From positions 282,438 to 346,437 of the forward strand of contig JAUIEC010000001.1 of NCBI GenBank assembly GCA_030428945.1: 64,000 bases of DNA. The letters run 5' to 3'. A program made the translations under genes and the position numbers. The stretch comes from Phycisphaerae bacterium (GTDB lineage: Bacteria; Planctomycetota; Phycisphaerae; UBA1845; Fen-1342). The notes under the pieces were generated by a model. It saw only the letters and a list, made by a program, of their open reading frames with translations. It did no database searches and was not told where the DNA came from. Every line of letters starts with the position of its first letter. The stretch's first letter is position 1. This document shows positions 1 through 9,016 of this stretch, one piece after another.

Positions 1-959
1 TCGCCGGCCGCGGCCAGTCGTTCGCGCTCGACGACGGCCTGCAGCAGGCGCGTGTTCTCGATCGCCAGTCCGGTCTGGTAGCCGATCGTGGTGGTCAGCC
101 GCAGTTCGTGCTCGTTGTAGGTGTGGGCCTGCACGGGCGTGTCGAGGTGGATCACGCCGAGGACCTGTTCACGCGCGACGATCGGGGCGCAGATCACCGA
201 GCGCATGCCCAGGTTCTGCACGCTTTCGCCGCCCTGGAAGCGCTCGTCGTTGTTCAGGTTCGAGCACAGCACCCCTTCGCGCGAGGCCCGCACGTGGTTC
301 AGGATCGTCCGCGAGGCGGCGATCTGCCCGGCGCCGGCGGAGTCGGCCCCGCGGACGCGGACGACTTCGGGCAGCAGTTCGTCGGTCTCTTCGTCGACCA
401 TGAAGATCACCGCCCGCTCGGCCTGGATCTGGCCGAAGACCACGTCGAGCACGCGCGGCAGCAGTTCCTCGACCGTCAGGACCTGCCCGGTGATCTCCGC
501 CAGTTCGTTCAGGGCCTTCCAACTGCGGACGGCGTAGGCGGTGTCGGGGGCGGCCATCACGACGCTGTCTTCGCTCGACGGAATGCTGGCGAGGACGGAG
601 GCGTCGAGGGCGGCCCCGGCGTCGAGTGTGACCAGGTCGGCGGGGATCTGCGGTCCGCCGAGGATCTGCTCCGATTCGTCGCCGCTGTAGACCAGCAGCG
701 TGTTGCCGATTCGGATCTGGTCGCCGGACTTCAGGCGGGTCGGCTTCTGCAGGCGGGCGTGGTTCAGGTAGGTCCCGTTGGCGCTGTTCATGTCATCCAG
801 CACCCAGTGCTGACCGTCGCGGCGCAGCTCGGCGTGGCGGCGGCTGACGGTCTGGTCCATCAGGCGCAGATCGCTCGTCCGGCCGAGCACGGCCCGGTCG
901 TCGGTGGTGGTCAGCGTCCGGCCCTTGTCGGGGCCCTGCAGGACAACCAGGCGGGCCAT
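1..959 (-). CDS. FHA-GAF signalling protein, 3' part missing (window edge)
   Basis: The reading frame opens at an ATG at 957-959 and runs off the left edge, so about 319 residues of the N-terminal part are visible. Residues 1-95 form an FHA phosphothreonine-binding domain with the expected LGR (25-27), SRRHA (39-43) and N-G core. After a linker, residues about 150-310 form a GAF domain (ERAVIFMVDEE near its start, ending TGLAIENTRLL). The last visible residues, VERERLAAAG, are typical of the linker that precedes a histidine-kinase or phosphatase module, but that module lies outside the window. The role is probably reading a phosphorylated partner or a small ligand in a signalling pathway. Domain calls are firm; the output domain is unknown. 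Confidence 0.85.
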   Translation of the reverse strand, partial: MARLVVLQGPDKGRTLTTTDDRAVLGRTSDLRLMDQTVSRRHAELRRDGQHWVLDDMNSANGTYLNHARLQKPTRLKSGDQIRIGNTLLVYSGDESEQILGGPQIPADLVTLDAGAALDASVLASIPSSEDSVVMAAPDTAYAVRSWKALNELAEITGQVLTVEELLPRVLDVVFGQIQAERAVIFMVDEETDELLPEVVRVRGADSAGAGQIAASRTILNHVRASREGVLCSNLNNDERFQGGESVQNLGMRSVICAPIVAREQVLGVIHLDTPVQAHTYNEHELRLTTTIGYQTGLAIENTRLLQAVVERERLAAAG

Positions 960-1105
960 CCGTTCTCCCTGCGGCTGCGTCAGTGCATGGTTCGATCCGC
1001 CGCATTCTACACGCGATCCCCGCCCGCGGCCGCATTCGACGCGGCCGGGCGATCGGCCGCCCGACCGGACCGCCGCGGTCCCGCATCCGGCGGTCGCCGG
1101 GCACG

Positions 1106-1315
1106 CTACTTGCGCAGCACCTTGTAGGCGATCAGCAACAGGAAGGCGAGGCCGAAGGCGATCAGTTCCCGGGCGTAGGGCAGCGGCACGAACATCACGC
1201 CCAGGATGCACAGCAGGGCCGTGACTCCGCCCCACAGGATGCCGGACTCGTTGTCGTTCTCGGCCACGCGGAACATCCCGACCACACAGACTCCCATCAT
1301 GATGATCTCAAGCAT
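1106..1315 (-). CDS. small two-helix membrane protein
   Basis: This 69-residue protein starts at an ATG at 1313-1315. It has two hydrophobic stretches, about residues 4-35 (GVCVVGMF and ILWGGVTALLCILGVMFV) and 47-64 (LIAFGLAFLLLIAY), and ends in a basic KVLRK tail, which suggests a hairpin inner-membrane protein with the tail in the cytoplasm. I do not recognise the family. It lies between pnp and the FHA-GAF gene on the same strand but is separated from pnp by a strong terminator-like hairpin, so it is probably transcribed separately. Confidence 0.6.
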   Translation of the reverse strand: MLEIIMMGVCVVGMFRVAENDNESGILWGGVTALLCILGVMFVPLPYARELIAFGLAFLLLIAYKVLRK

Positions 1316-1414
1316 CGCGGTTCCGCCTCGTTGATCAGAATGCTACATCTCCTGCGGGTCGATCATACAGGCATTGCAGCGTCGTGCCGCAACCTAAACC
1401 GCTGGGCCCGGAAC

Positions 1415-1455
1415 AGAAAACGGGCCGCGCCACCCGGTGAGGTGACGCGACCCGT
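1415..1455 (-). terminator. intrinsic terminator after pnp
   Basis: Read on the minus strand, the arm at 1455-1441 pairs with the arm at 1434-1420 (ACGGGTCGCGTCACC against GGTGGCGCGGCCCGT, few mismatches). The run TTTTCTGTTC follows. It begins 27 bases after the pnp stop codon, the right place to end the rpsO-pnp transcript. Confidence 0.75.
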
Positions 1456-1481
1456 CTGGTGTTCGCAGTCCGGCGGGCGGG

Positions 1482-3587
1482 CTATTCGGCCGCGACGCCT
1501 TCTTCCTTCTGCACCGCCTTGCGCGAGAGCTTGACGCGTCCCTGCTCGTCGATGGCGATCACCTTGACGCTGACCACGTCGCCGACCTTGACGACATCGG
1601 CCACGTTCTTGACGTACGAGTCGTCCAGTTCGCTGATGTGGCACAGGCCGTCCTGTCCGTCGGCGATCTCGATGAAGGCGCCGAAGTCCTTGACGCTCGA
1701 AACCTTGCCCTCGTAGATCTTGCCGACCTCGACGTCCTCGGTCAGGGCCCGGACCTTGTCCTCGGCCTTCTTCGCGCCGACCGAGTCGATGCAGGCGATG
1801 TAGACCGTGCCGTCGTCCTCGATGTCGATCTGGGCGCCGGTGTCGGCCTGAATCGCGCGGATCATCTTGCCCTGCGGGCCGATCACCTTGCCGATCTTCT
1901 CCGGGTCGATCTTCAGCGTCAGCAGACGCGGCGCGAACGCACTGATCTCGCTCCGCGACTCGGCGATCGTCTGCTGCATGTGATCGAGGATCTGGAGGCG
2001 GGCCGTCCGGGCCATCTGGAAGGTCTTCTCGATCTCGTCCCAGTCCAGGCCGCGACCCTTCAGGTCAAGCTGGATTCCGGTGATGCCGTCACGCGTGCCG
2101 GCCACCTTGAAGTCCATGTCGCCGAAGTGGTCTTCCTCGCCGAGGATGTCGATGAAGTAGACCCGCTTGCCCTCGTCCTCCATCCGGCCGACCGAGATGC
2201 CGGCCACCGGGGCCTTGATCGGCACGCCGGCGTCCATCAGCGCCAGGGTTCCGCCGCAGACGGTCGCCATCGAACTCGAGCCGTTCGATTCGAGGATGTC
2301 GCTGATCAGGCGAATCGTGTAGGGGAATTCGTCCGGCGTCGGCAGGACCGCTTCGAGGCTCCGCTCGGCCAGTTGGCCGTGCCCGATCTCGCGCCGGCCG
2401 GGGCCCATGATCCGGCGGACTTCACCGACCGAGAAGGGCGGGAAGTTGTAGTGCAGCATGAATTTCCGGCTGTACTCGCACATCAGTTCGTCGACGGTCT
2501 GCTCGTCCGAGGAGGTTCCGAGCGTGGTCGAGACCATCGCCTGGGTTTCGCCGCGGGTGAACAGGGCCGAACCGTGCGTGCGGGGCAGCCAACTGACTTC
2601 GCTGCTCAGCTCGCGCAGGTCCTCGGGCTTGCGGCCGTCCGAGCGGATGCCCTCGTGCACCATCCGCTTGCGGATGACGAGCTTGTGGGCGGCCTCGAAG
2701 GCGTCCTTGACCTCGTTGACGGTGTGCGCGGGGTTTTCGGCGTCGGCCGGGCAGTAGTGGTTGATTGTCTCTTCCAGCAGGGCCCGGATGGCCGTGCCGC
2801 GTTCGGTCTTGTCGCCCTTGCTCTTGGCGGCGACGAGGTTGTCCCAGACGCGGGCCCGGACCTCTTCGCGGAAGGCGTCGCCTTCGCTGGAGGGCTCCCA
2901 GGTGACGGGCTTGCCGCAGTGGTTCTTCAGTTCGTCGAGCATCTCGCAGATCGGCTTGATGCCGTGCTCGTGTCCGAACTTGAGGGCGGCCAGCATGTCG
3001 GCTTCGCTGATCTCGCGGGCGCCGACCTCGATCATGTTGACCTGCTCGCTGTGCCCGGCCACGACCAGGTCGAGGTCGCTGGCTTCCATCTGCTGGGCCG
3101 ACGGGTTGATGACGAACTCGCCGCCGACGCGGGCGACGCGGACGACCGCGACCGGGCCGTCAAACGGCAGGCCGGAGATCGCCAGGGCGGCCGAGGCGGA
3201 GACCATTCCGATCACGTCGGGATCGTGTTCGAGGTCCGACGAGAGGACCATGACCTGGATCTGGACCTCGTCCTTGAAGCCCTTGGGGAACAGCGGGCGG
3301 ATCGGGCGGTCGATCATCCGGCTGGTGAGGACTTCCTTCTGGGTCGGGCGTCCTTCGCGCTTGAAGAAGCCGCCGGGGAACTTGCCCGCGGCCGAGAGTT
3401 TTTCGCGGTAGTCGACGGAGAGGGGGAAGAAGTCGATCCCCGGGCGGGGGTCGCTGGTAACGACGGTGCCGAGCACGACGGTGTCACCGTATCGGATGAC
3501 GGCCGCCCCGGCGGCCAGCTTCGCAACCTTGCCTACTTCAATCGAGAGAACCTTGCTGCCAATTTCGCGTTCCACTTTGAACGTCAT
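1482..3587 (-). CDS. pnp: polyribonucleotide nucleotidyltransferase (PNPase)
   Basis: Phosphorolytic 3'-5' exoribonuclease, core of RNA turnover. The 701-residue product has both RNase PH-like domains (N-terminal MTFKVEREIGSKVLSIEVG; second core with FTRGETQAM and the MDAGVPIKAPVAGISVG region), then a KH domain with the GPQG loop (about 560-615) and an S1 domain from about 621 (VGKIYEGKV ... KDFGAFIEI). The length is normal. An in-frame GTG three codons upstream (3594-3596) overlaps the AGGTGA ribosome-binding site, so the ATG at 3585-3587 is preferred. It lies 176 bases downstream of rpsO, the usual bacterial order, which suggests shared transcription. Confidence 0.97.
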   Translation of the reverse strand: MTFKVEREIGSKVLSIEVGKVAKLAAGAAVIRYGDTVVLGTVVTSDPRPGIDFFPLSVDYREKLSAAGKFPGGFFKREGRPTQKEVLTSRMIDRPIRPLFPKGFKDEVQIQVMVLSSDLEHDPDVIGMVSASAALAISGLPFDGPVAVVRVARVGGEFVINPSAQQMEASDLDLVVAGHSEQVNMIEVGAREISEADMLAALKFGHEHGIKPICEMLDELKNHCGKPVTWEPSSEGDAFREEVRARVWDNLVAAKSKGDKTERGTAIRALLEETINHYCPADAENPAHTVNEVKDAFEAAHKLVIRKRMVHEGIRSDGRKPEDLRELSSEVSWLPRTHGSALFTRGETQAMVSTTLGTSSDEQTVDELMCEYSRKFMLHYNFPPFSVGEVRRIMGPGRREIGHGQLAERSLEAVLPTPDEFPYTIRLISDILESNGSSSMATVCGGTLALMDAGVPIKAPVAGISVGRMEDEGKRVYFIDILGEEDHFGDMDFKVAGTRDGITGIQLDLKGRGLDWDEIEKTFQMARTARLQILDHMQQTIAESRSEISAFAPRLLTLKIDPEKIGKVIGPQGKMIRAIQADTGAQIDIEDDGTVYIACIDSVGAKKAEDKVRALTEDVEVGKIYEGKVSSVKDFGAFIEIADGQDGLCHISELDDSYVKNVADVVKVGDVVSVKVIAIDEQGRVKLSRKAVQKEEGVAAE

Positions 3588-3763
3588 ACGTCTCACCTGT
3601 CACTTTCACAACTTGACCCGACAAACAACAACAACAGCGACCGGGCACACCGACACCATGCTCCGCCAATGTCCGGGCGGACGAACTTTCGTGCCTCGAT
3701 CGATTCCAATACGTTCTGATGGCGCGCACCACCTGTGCGAATCGCCGGCCAGCAGGGCGGAAG

Positions 3764-4033
3764 TTACTTCCGCAGGCCGAGCTTCTTGATCGTCGCGAGA
3801 TAGCTGTCGCGATCCTTCTTCTGCAGGTACTTGAGCAGCGCGCTGCGCTTGCCGACCATCTTGAGCAGGCCGCGGCGCGAGGAGTGGTCCTTCTTGTGGG
3901 TCTTGAGGTGACCCGTCAGGCTCAGGATGCGGTCGGTGAGGAGGGCGATCTGGACCTCGGCCGAGCCGGTGTCCGAGTCGTGCCGACGATGTTCGGTGAC
4001 CAGTTCGGTCTTGCGTTCCGCGGTGATCGACAT
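3764..4033 (-). CDS. rpsO: 30S ribosomal protein S15
   Basis: Small-subunit ribosomal protein that binds 16S rRNA early in assembly. The 89-residue protein starts MSITAERK and carries the S15 signature: [34 protein letters not shown] and [10 protein letters not shown]. The start is the ATG at 4031-4033, with AAGGAG about 7 bases upstream. The frame is open further upstream but that part is not S15-like. It has its own promoter about 100 bases upstream and is followed by pnp. The leader could host S15 autoregulation, as known in other bacteria, but I did not identify a specific fold. Confidence 0.97.
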   Translation of the reverse strand: MSITAERKTELVTEHRRHDSDTGSAEVQIALLTDRILSLTGHLKTHKKDHSSRRGLLKMVGKRSALLKYLQKKDRDSYLATIKKLGLRK

Positions 4034-4132
4034 TGGGCTGCTCCTTGCAGTCACGTGGGAAGCGGCCAGCGATCGCACCCAGCCCATGGGCAACGGAGCC
4101 GGCCAGCCCCTGATCAGGAAATTCAGCCCCGC

Positions 4133-4160
4133 ATGATAGCTGGACCGGGGCGGGATGCAA
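4133..4160 (-). promoter_or_regulatory. sigma-70-type promoter of rpsO-pnp
   Basis: On the minus strand TTGCAT (4160-4155) and TATCAT (4138-4133) are separated by 16 bases. This places the transcript start about 95 bases before the rpsO ATG. Confidence 0.6.
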
Positions 4161-4287
4161 AGGTGAGCCGGGCAGCGGGCGAGAAAACGCAGGTCGATCG
4201 CTCCTGGAAGGCCGATCGATCCCGGGGCCGAGGCACCGATTGCCAGGATCAGGATCCACCCCGCCCGTGGCAGCCGCGAGTGGCCAT

Positions 4288-4380
4288 GTTTCCAGATTCG
4301 GAAATACGATAGAAACTGGAAATTTTGTTTTCCAGTTATACAATATTTCCGATCTGAGAAAATAGTGCGGATCTGGAAAC
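4288..4380. promoter_or_regulatory. nested inverted-repeat operator array before the AbiE pair
   Basis: An AT-rich island in otherwise GC-rich DNA, packed with half-sites of the form TTTCCAG/CTGGAAA. The inner palindrome is AACTGGAAA-N6-TTTCCAGTT (4314-4337, perfect). The middle pair is CGGAAATA (4299-4306) with TATTTCCG (4344-4351). The outer pair is GTTTCCAGAT (4288-4297) with ATCTGGAAAC (4371-4380). The array ends 5 bases before the antitoxin ATG, so it overlaps the promoter and ribosome-binding region. AbiEi-type antitoxins are known to repress their own operons by binding inverted repeats, so this is the likely autoregulatory operator. Confidence 0.75.
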
Positions 4381-4385
4381 TCAAT

Positions 4386-5462
4386 ATGATTGATCTTCAG
4401 AAGATGCAAATATCGGACGTTGTGCGGGAGATGCCGTCGCCATGGGGCCCGCAGATCGCGACCGACGTGGAGGAGGCCGGTTCCCGCGCCGGTCGCGGCG
4501 GCTCCGATTTCGTCGTGCGCGTGACGTGGGAGTCGTTCACCCGACGCTTCGCCGTGCACGCCCGGGCCCGCAACACCCCGCGCGAGCTTGCCCTGGCCAC
4601 CGAACGGGCCCGGGAGGCCGCCCGCGCAACCGGGCTGCCGGCGATGGTGGTGGCTCCTTACATCGATGAAACCAGAATGCTGGAACTCTACGAGCAGGAG
4701 GTGTCCGCGCTCGATCTGAGCGGTAACGGCCTGGTGGTGATCCCCGAAACGATCCTGCTCTGGCGATCCGGTCAGCCCAACCGGTTCCGCCAGTCCCGTC
4801 CGAGTCGCTTCGCCTATCGCGGCAGCACCTCGATCGTTCCGCGCTTGTTCCTGCTGAGACCGAGCTTTCGCTCCGTCAAGGAGGTTCGCGCGGAACTGGC
4901 CGCCCGCGGTGCGCAGGTCGCGGCGTCGACTGTATCGAAGGCGATTCGTCGCATGGAAGAGGACGTGCTGATCGCCCGGGACGATCGCGGCATCGTTCTG
5001 ATGCAGCCCGACGAACTGCTCGACCAACTCGTCAAGGCCTTTCGACCGGTCGAATCGGCGCGGACCGCGGTGCTGCGAACGGACCTTCCACTGGTTGACG
5101 TGTTTCGTCGCTGCGCGGACCGGACTCGCCTGGCCCTCAGCGGCGCATCGTCCTTCAGCGCCTACGCGGCAGGCGCCCGGGGCGATACGCCGGTCATCTA
5201 CTGCGAGCGAATGGCTGCGATGCGCGCGGCCCTGGGCTCCGCCTGGAACGAGACACCTCGTTTCTCCGATCTGCGGATACTCGAAACGCGGAGCAAGGAA
5301 CTCTTCTTTGACACACGGGAACGCGATGACGGGCTGATCTACGCCTCGCCGATTCAGGCCTGCATCGAACTCGCCAACGGAGACACGCGAGACCGGCAGA
5401 TCGCCGCCCAGATCCGCGACCAACTGATGGCAGGCGCTCATCGCCAGCGCGAGGTGGAGTGA
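4386..5462 (+). CDS. type IV toxin-antitoxin AbiEi-family antitoxin
   Basis: The 358-residue protein has an N-terminal domain with [17 protein letters not shown] and [15 protein letters not shown] (about 86-121), then PNRF and a winged-helix region at about 155-212 ([26 protein letters not shown]). A longer C-terminal domain follows, starting [13 protein letters not shown] (about 211). This order matches AbiEi-family antitoxins, which repress the operon and counteract the nucleotidyltransferase toxin. The ATG at 4386 was chosen because GGAAA lies 6 bases upstream; an in-frame GTG at 4365 falls inside the operator array. The gene is translationally coupled to the toxin gene. The strand is opposite to rpsO-pnp, and the AT-rich leader hints at acquisition. 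Confidence 0.8.
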   Translation: MIDLQKMQISDVVREMPSPWGPQIATDVEEAGSRAGRGGSDFVVRVTWESFTRRFAVHARARNTPRELALATERAREAARATGLPAMVVAPYIDETRMLELYEQEVSALDLSGNGLVVIPETILLWRSGQPNRFRQSRPSRFAYRGSTSIVPRLFLLRPSFRSVKEVRAELAARGAQVAASTVSKAIRRMEEDVLIARDDRGIVLMQPDELLDQLVKAFRPVESARTAVLRTDLPLVDVFRRCADRTRLALSGASSFSAYAAGARGDTPVIYCERMAAMRAALGSAWNETPRFSDLRILETRSKELFFDTRERDDGLIYASPIQACIELANGDTRDRQIAAQIRDQLMAGAHRQREVE

Positions 5463-6292
5463 TGGACCGAATCCTGCAGGTGCTCCAGGAACTCCACGCG
5501 GCCGCGCGGGGTCGCTTTCCGCTTGTGATTGCCGGCGGCCTCGGGCTGTATCTCAAGCAGAGACACTTGCTCAGGTCGCCTGTGCCGACACTCTTTCCGC
5601 GGGAACAGTGGCCGATTCCGAGGACCACCGAGGACATCGACCTGCTTCTGCATGCCGAGATGGTGACAGATTCATCACAAATGGGCGCGCTGCGCGAGAT
5701 GCTTGACGAACTCGGCTTCGTCCCGATTGAGTCGGCCAGGTACTACCAGTTCGTCCGGGGCCGGGGACCCGCGGGCGTCAAGATCGATCTGTTGACGGGC
5801 CCCCTCGGCGCGTATGAGTCGCGGGTGCCACGCGATCCTCGCCGGGTGCGGCCGCGCCCATCTGTGCGGCTGCACGCCAGAAGAACGCCGGAGGCCATCG
5901 GTGTCGAAGAGGAGACCGAGGCGCTCATCCTGGGGGAGGACGAGCACTTCGAGGTCCGACTGCCGAACGCGCTGACGCTGGCGGTGATGAAACTCGCCGC
6001 ACTCCATGACCGGTCCGCGGATCCGCGGAAGGACCTCGGCCGGCACCATGCCCTCGACTTGTATCGCTGCGTTGCGATGCTCACGCCGGAGGAGGACCAG
6101 GGCGCCTCGAGACTGCGACAGCGGTACGCGCGACATCCGTCGCTTGCGACGGCGCGGCGGCAGGTTGCCACCCTCTTCGGACCGATCGCCGGCGTGGGGC
6201 GACTCCGGCTGCGAGAGCATGAACTGCTGCCCGCCAATGCCGAAGTGGATCGGTTCGTCGAAGAACTGAAGCGGCTGATGGAAGGTGTCTGA
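5462..6292 (+). CDS. AbiEii-like nucleotidyltransferase toxin
   Basis: A 276-residue protein of the polymerase-beta-fold nucleotidyltransferase group. The VIAGGLGLYL motif (residues 22-31) and the TTEDIDLLL motif (D58, D60) supply the GG and D-x-D elements that bind nucleotide and metal. The later MKLAALHDRSADPRKDLGRHHALDLYR stretch matches the K-x-x-A-x-x-D-R / K-D-x-x-D segment of AbiEii proteins. Its start overlaps the antitoxin stop (TGATG); a GTG at 5459 is an alternative. In AbiE systems the toxin acts as a nucleotidyltransferase on host RNA and is neutralised by AbiEi. Target and activity here are inferred. Confidence 0.8.
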   Translation: MDRILQVLQELHAAARGRFPLVIAGGLGLYLKQRHLLRSPVPTLFPREQWPIPRTTEDIDLLLHAEMVTDSSQMGALREMLDELGFVPIESARYYQFVRGRGPAGVKIDLLTGPLGAYESRVPRDPRRVRPRPSVRLHARRTPEAIGVEEETEALILGEDEHFEVRLPNALTLAVMKLAALHDRSADPRKDLGRHHALDLYRCVAMLTPEEDQGASRLRQRYARHPSLATARRQVATLFGPIAGVGRLRLREHELLPANAEVDRFVEELKRLMEGV

Positions 6293-6347
6293 CGCCAGTC
6301 AAGGTTCTGTTTGGTGGATCCAATCGCGTTGTTGCCGCCCTGAAAAA

Positions 6348-6427
6348 GTGAAGGAGTGAAAGGGTGAAAGAGGAAAGAACTTCGCGAAAACGACCTCTTT
6401 CACTCCTTCACATTTCCACCTCTTCAC
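6348..6427. repeat. purine-arm / pyrimidine-arm hairpin element
   Basis: A purine-rich arm built from GTGAAGGA / GTGAAAGG units (6348-6373) faces a pyrimidine-rich arm (6394-6411, continuing imperfectly to 6427), with a 20-base spacer. GTGAAGGAGTGAAAG pairs perfectly with the second arm. It sits between the convergent ends of the AbiE operon and the ABC transporter gene, so it could act as a two-way terminator. The same layout with other unit sequences recurs elsewhere in the window. Confidence 0.6.
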
Positions 6428-6461
6428 GGCCTTGGCAGCTCATTGCATCCGTCAAACACGG

Positions 6462-7652
6462 CTACCCCTGCATCCGGTTCACCAGCTTGAACCCCAGGTA
6501 ACCCGCCGGGATCAGGATCGCCGCCCAGCCGCACAGCGTCCCCAGCAGCACGCGCCCCCGGCCACGCCAGCGGGCCGAACTGCTCGCGATCTGCCGCCGC
6601 ACGCCGCTGCCCCAGTAAACCGCCAGCGCCCCCGCCAGCAGTCCGACCAGCACGCAGCCGATCCCGATCGCGCCCGCCATCACCAGGTCCCGCGGCATGT
6701 CCTGCGGACCCGTCGGAACCACCCCGGCCGCCTTGATCGCGGCCGCCCGCGCGCCGTTGTACCAGAAGCATCCGATTGCGACCGCCAGGCTCGCTCCCGC
6801 CAGCAGACCGGCCGACAGCGTGGCATTCGCCCCCGGAATCGGACCCGAACCCTCCGGCAGCGGACTCGTATTGGCGGGCGGCGCAGGTTCGGGCGCAGCG
6901 GTCGCGGCCGACGCCGCTGCTTCGTCCCGGTCGCCGTCGTCGGTCGGATCGTCCGCCGGGGCGGGCCCGCGGGGCCGGGCGGTGGGTCGGTCGGAGATGA
7001 CCTGCCCGTCGCGCATCTGCACGATCCGGCGGGCCTGCTCGGCGACTTCCGGTTCGTGGGTGACCAGCACGATCGTGACGCCCTGCTCGCTCAGTTCGTG
7101 GAAGATCCGCATGATCTGCTTGCCGGTCTTCGAGTCGAGGTTGCCGGTCGGTTCGTCGGCCAGCAGCAGCACGGGGTTGTTGACGATCGCCCGGGCAATC
7201 GCGACCCGCTGGCGTTCACCACCCGACAGTTCGTTCGGATTGTGGCGGGCCCGCGGTCCGAGCCCGACCCGCTCGAGGGCCGCCAGGGCAGGGGCCAGCG
7301 TGTTGCCCTGCCGGGCGTAGAACAGCGGGATGCCGACATTCTCGGCCGCGCTGGTCCGGTTGATCAGGTTGAAGGTCTGGAAGACGAACCCGATGTAGCG
7401 GTTGCGGATCGCGGCCAGTTCGCGATCGGACAACTGGCTGACGTTCTGGTGCTCGAGCATGTACGTCCCGCGGGTCGGACGGTCGAGGCAGCCGAGCAGG
7501 TGCATCATCGTCGACTTGCCGCTGCCGGAGGCCCCGGTGATCGCGATGAACTCACCCTTCTCGATGTTCAGATCGACCCCGTCGAGGGCGTGCACCAGCG
7601 TGTCGCCCATCTGGTAGTGCTTGGTCAGACCTCGCAGCTCGATCAGCGGCAC
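6462..7652 (-). CDS. MacB/LolD-type ABC ATPase with a C-terminal membrane tail
   Basis: Residues 3-225 are a complete ABC ATPase: Walker A GASGSGKST (40-48), FQTFNLINRTSAAENV Q-loop region, signature LSGGERQR (142-149), Walker B LLLADEP with the NLDS D-loop (162-174), and the switch His in VTHE. This is the subfamily that works with MacB or FtsX-like permeases. A Pro/Ala/Asp-rich linker (about 225-260) and three hydrophobic segments (about 265-290, 310-335, 365-388) follow, which ordinary LolD/MacB ATPase subunits lack. The GTG start overlaps the stop of the HlyD-like gene (TAGTG). No separate permease is visible next to it, so the transport partner is unknown. Confidence 0.85.
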   Translation of the reverse strand: MPLIELRGLTKHYQMGDTLVHALDGVDLNIEKGEFIAITGASGSGKSTMMHLLGCLDRPTRGTYMLEHQNVSQLSDRELAAIRNRYIGFVFQTFNLINRTSAAENVGIPLFYARQGNTLAPALAALERVGLGPRARHNPNELSGGERQRVAIARAIVNNPVLLLADEPTGNLDSKTGKQIMRIFHELSEQGVTIVLVTHEPEVAEQARRIVQMRDGQVISDRPTARPRGPAPADDPTDDGDRDEAAASAATAAPEPAPPANTSPLPEGSGPIPGANATLSAGLLAGASLAVAIGCFWYNGARAAAIKAAGVVPTGPQDMPRDLVMAGAIGIGCVLVGLLAGALAVYWGSGVRRQIASSSARWRGRGRVLLGTLCGWAAILIPAGYLGFKLVNRMQG

Positions 7653-9016
7653 TAGTCTTCTTCCTCGCGCGGCAGCTTCGTGTAGACCTCGGTGCCCGGC
7701 GTCAACTCGCGGTTGTGCACCTCGAGAACCTGCGTGTGCGCTCCGTCGGTAATGCCGAACTTGCACTGCAGGAAGCGCCGCCCGAACTGCTTGCCGGGCT
7801 CGTTGCTTCCCGGCGTCTTCAGCCAGACGCCGCGCTCGCCCTCGAACGTCATCGCCGCTTCGGCCGGCACGAGCAGCGCGTTCTGGACGCTCTCCACCGT
7901 GAACTCGACCTGGGCCTGGGCACCCAGCGGAAGCTTGTAGCGATCCTCGTCGGTGATCTCGACATGCACATCGAACTGGATGATCGACGAACCCGCGTTC
8001 AGCTTGCCCTGCGGCTCGACCCGCTCGATCCGCCCCTCGAACTTGTCGTTCGGAAAGGCGTCCACCGTCAGCGTGACCGATCCGCTGCGAGCCTCCATCT
8101 CTTCCGCCTCGGCCGCGGCCGATTCGCGCAGCGCCTCGATCTTCGGCAGGCTGGTCAGCGGCGAGACCGCGTGCACCTTGCCGTAGTCCGACTCGTCGAC
8201 GCGGGTCAGCACCATCATCTTCGAGATGTCGGCCAGCGTCATCAGGCGGGTCCCGCCGGTCAGACCCTGCTTGCCGCCCTGCACGATCTGCCCTTCGCTG
8301 ACCATCACCTCGGTAACCAGCGCGTCGTGCACCGACCGGATCGTGGTCTCCTCCAGTCGCCGCACCGTCTCCTCGTACGTCTTGATCGCTTCCTCGAGCG
8401 CCTTCTTCTGAATCTCGACCGCCGTCTCGGCTTCGGTCACGCGGTTCTTCTGGATGTCGACCGTCGCGATGGCCGCGTCGATCTGGGCCTTGACGATGTC
8501 GTGCTGCGAGGTGACGTCGACCAGTTGCTGATCGCTGGCCTGCCCCAGGGCGCTCATCTCGGTCGTCTTCTTCAGGTCGAAGGCGGCGCTGATCAGCCGG
8601 GCCTGCAGTTCCTCGACCCGCGACTCGGACGTGCGCACGTTGTAGCGGGCCACGTCGACCGCCGTCTCGGCCTGCTTGACCGCCAGTTCGGCCCGCTCGC
8701 GGGCGGCCTTGGCGCGATCGACGTTCCGCTGCTCGTCCACCGGGTCCAGCAGCACCAGCACGTCGCCGCGGTGCACGAAGTCGCCCTCGACCACCTTGAC
8801 CTCCAGCACCTCGCCCGAGGCTTCCGGCTTGATCTCGATCCGGTCGGCCGGCTCGATCAGCCCCGCCGCCGTGATCGGAACGCGAATGTCGCCTTCGGTG
8901 ACCTTGCCGAATTCGGGCTGTGCCCAGACGGGCGTGTAGCGGTAATAGGTTCGGACCAGGTTCCAGCCCAGGATCAGCGCCATCACGCCGACCAGGACAA
9001 GCGACTTGAGGTTCAT
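7652..9016 (-). CDS. HlyD/RND-type membrane fusion (adaptor) protein
   Basis: A 454-residue periplasmic adaptor. A single N-terminal membrane segment (about 4-21) is followed by a lipoyl/barrel-sandwich half-motif (IKPEASGEVLEVKVVEGDFVHRG), a long alpha-helical hairpin rich in A, E, Q and K (about 90-240), the second half of the lipoyl domain (TTIRSVHDALVTEVMVSEGQIV), and beta-barrel and membrane-proximal domains ending PREEED. The ATG at 9014-9016 has AAAGGAG 9 bases upstream. It is coupled to the downstream ABC ATPase, as in MacA-MacB-like efflux or lipoprotein-handling systems. Confidence 0.88.
   Translation of the reverse strand: MNLKSLVLVGVMALILGWNLVRTYYRYTPVWAQPEFGKVTEGDIRVPITAAGLIEPADRIEIKPEASGEVLEVKVVEGDFVHRGDVLVLLDPVDEQRNVDRAKAARERAELAVKQAETAVDVARYNVRTSESRVEELQARLISAAFDLKKTTEMSALGQASDQQLVDVTSQHDIVKAQIDAAIATVDIQKNRVTEAETAVEIQKKALEEAIKTYEETVRRLEETTIRSVHDALVTEVMVSEGQIVQGGKQGLTGGTRLMTLADISKMMVLTRVDESDYGKVHAVSPLTSLPKIEALRESAAAEAEEMEARSGSVTLTVDAFPNDKFEGRIERVEPQGKLNAGSSIIQFDVHVEITDEDRYKLPLGAQAQVEFTVESVQNALLVPAEAAMTFEGERGVWLKTPGSNEPGKQFGRRFLQCKFGITDGAHTQVLEVHNRELTPGTEVYTKLPREEED

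Noticed and set aside
1638..3719. A 693-codon plus-strand frame opposite pnp
   Set aside because: Asp/Val/Leu/Arg-rich antisense reading of a clear PNPase gene, a common effect in GC-rich DNA; no family features or start signal.
3606..5441. A 611-codon minus-strand frame across rpsO and the AbiE antitoxin
   Set aside because: It overlaps S15 and the antitoxin in other frames, has no recognisable domain and runs through the operator array.
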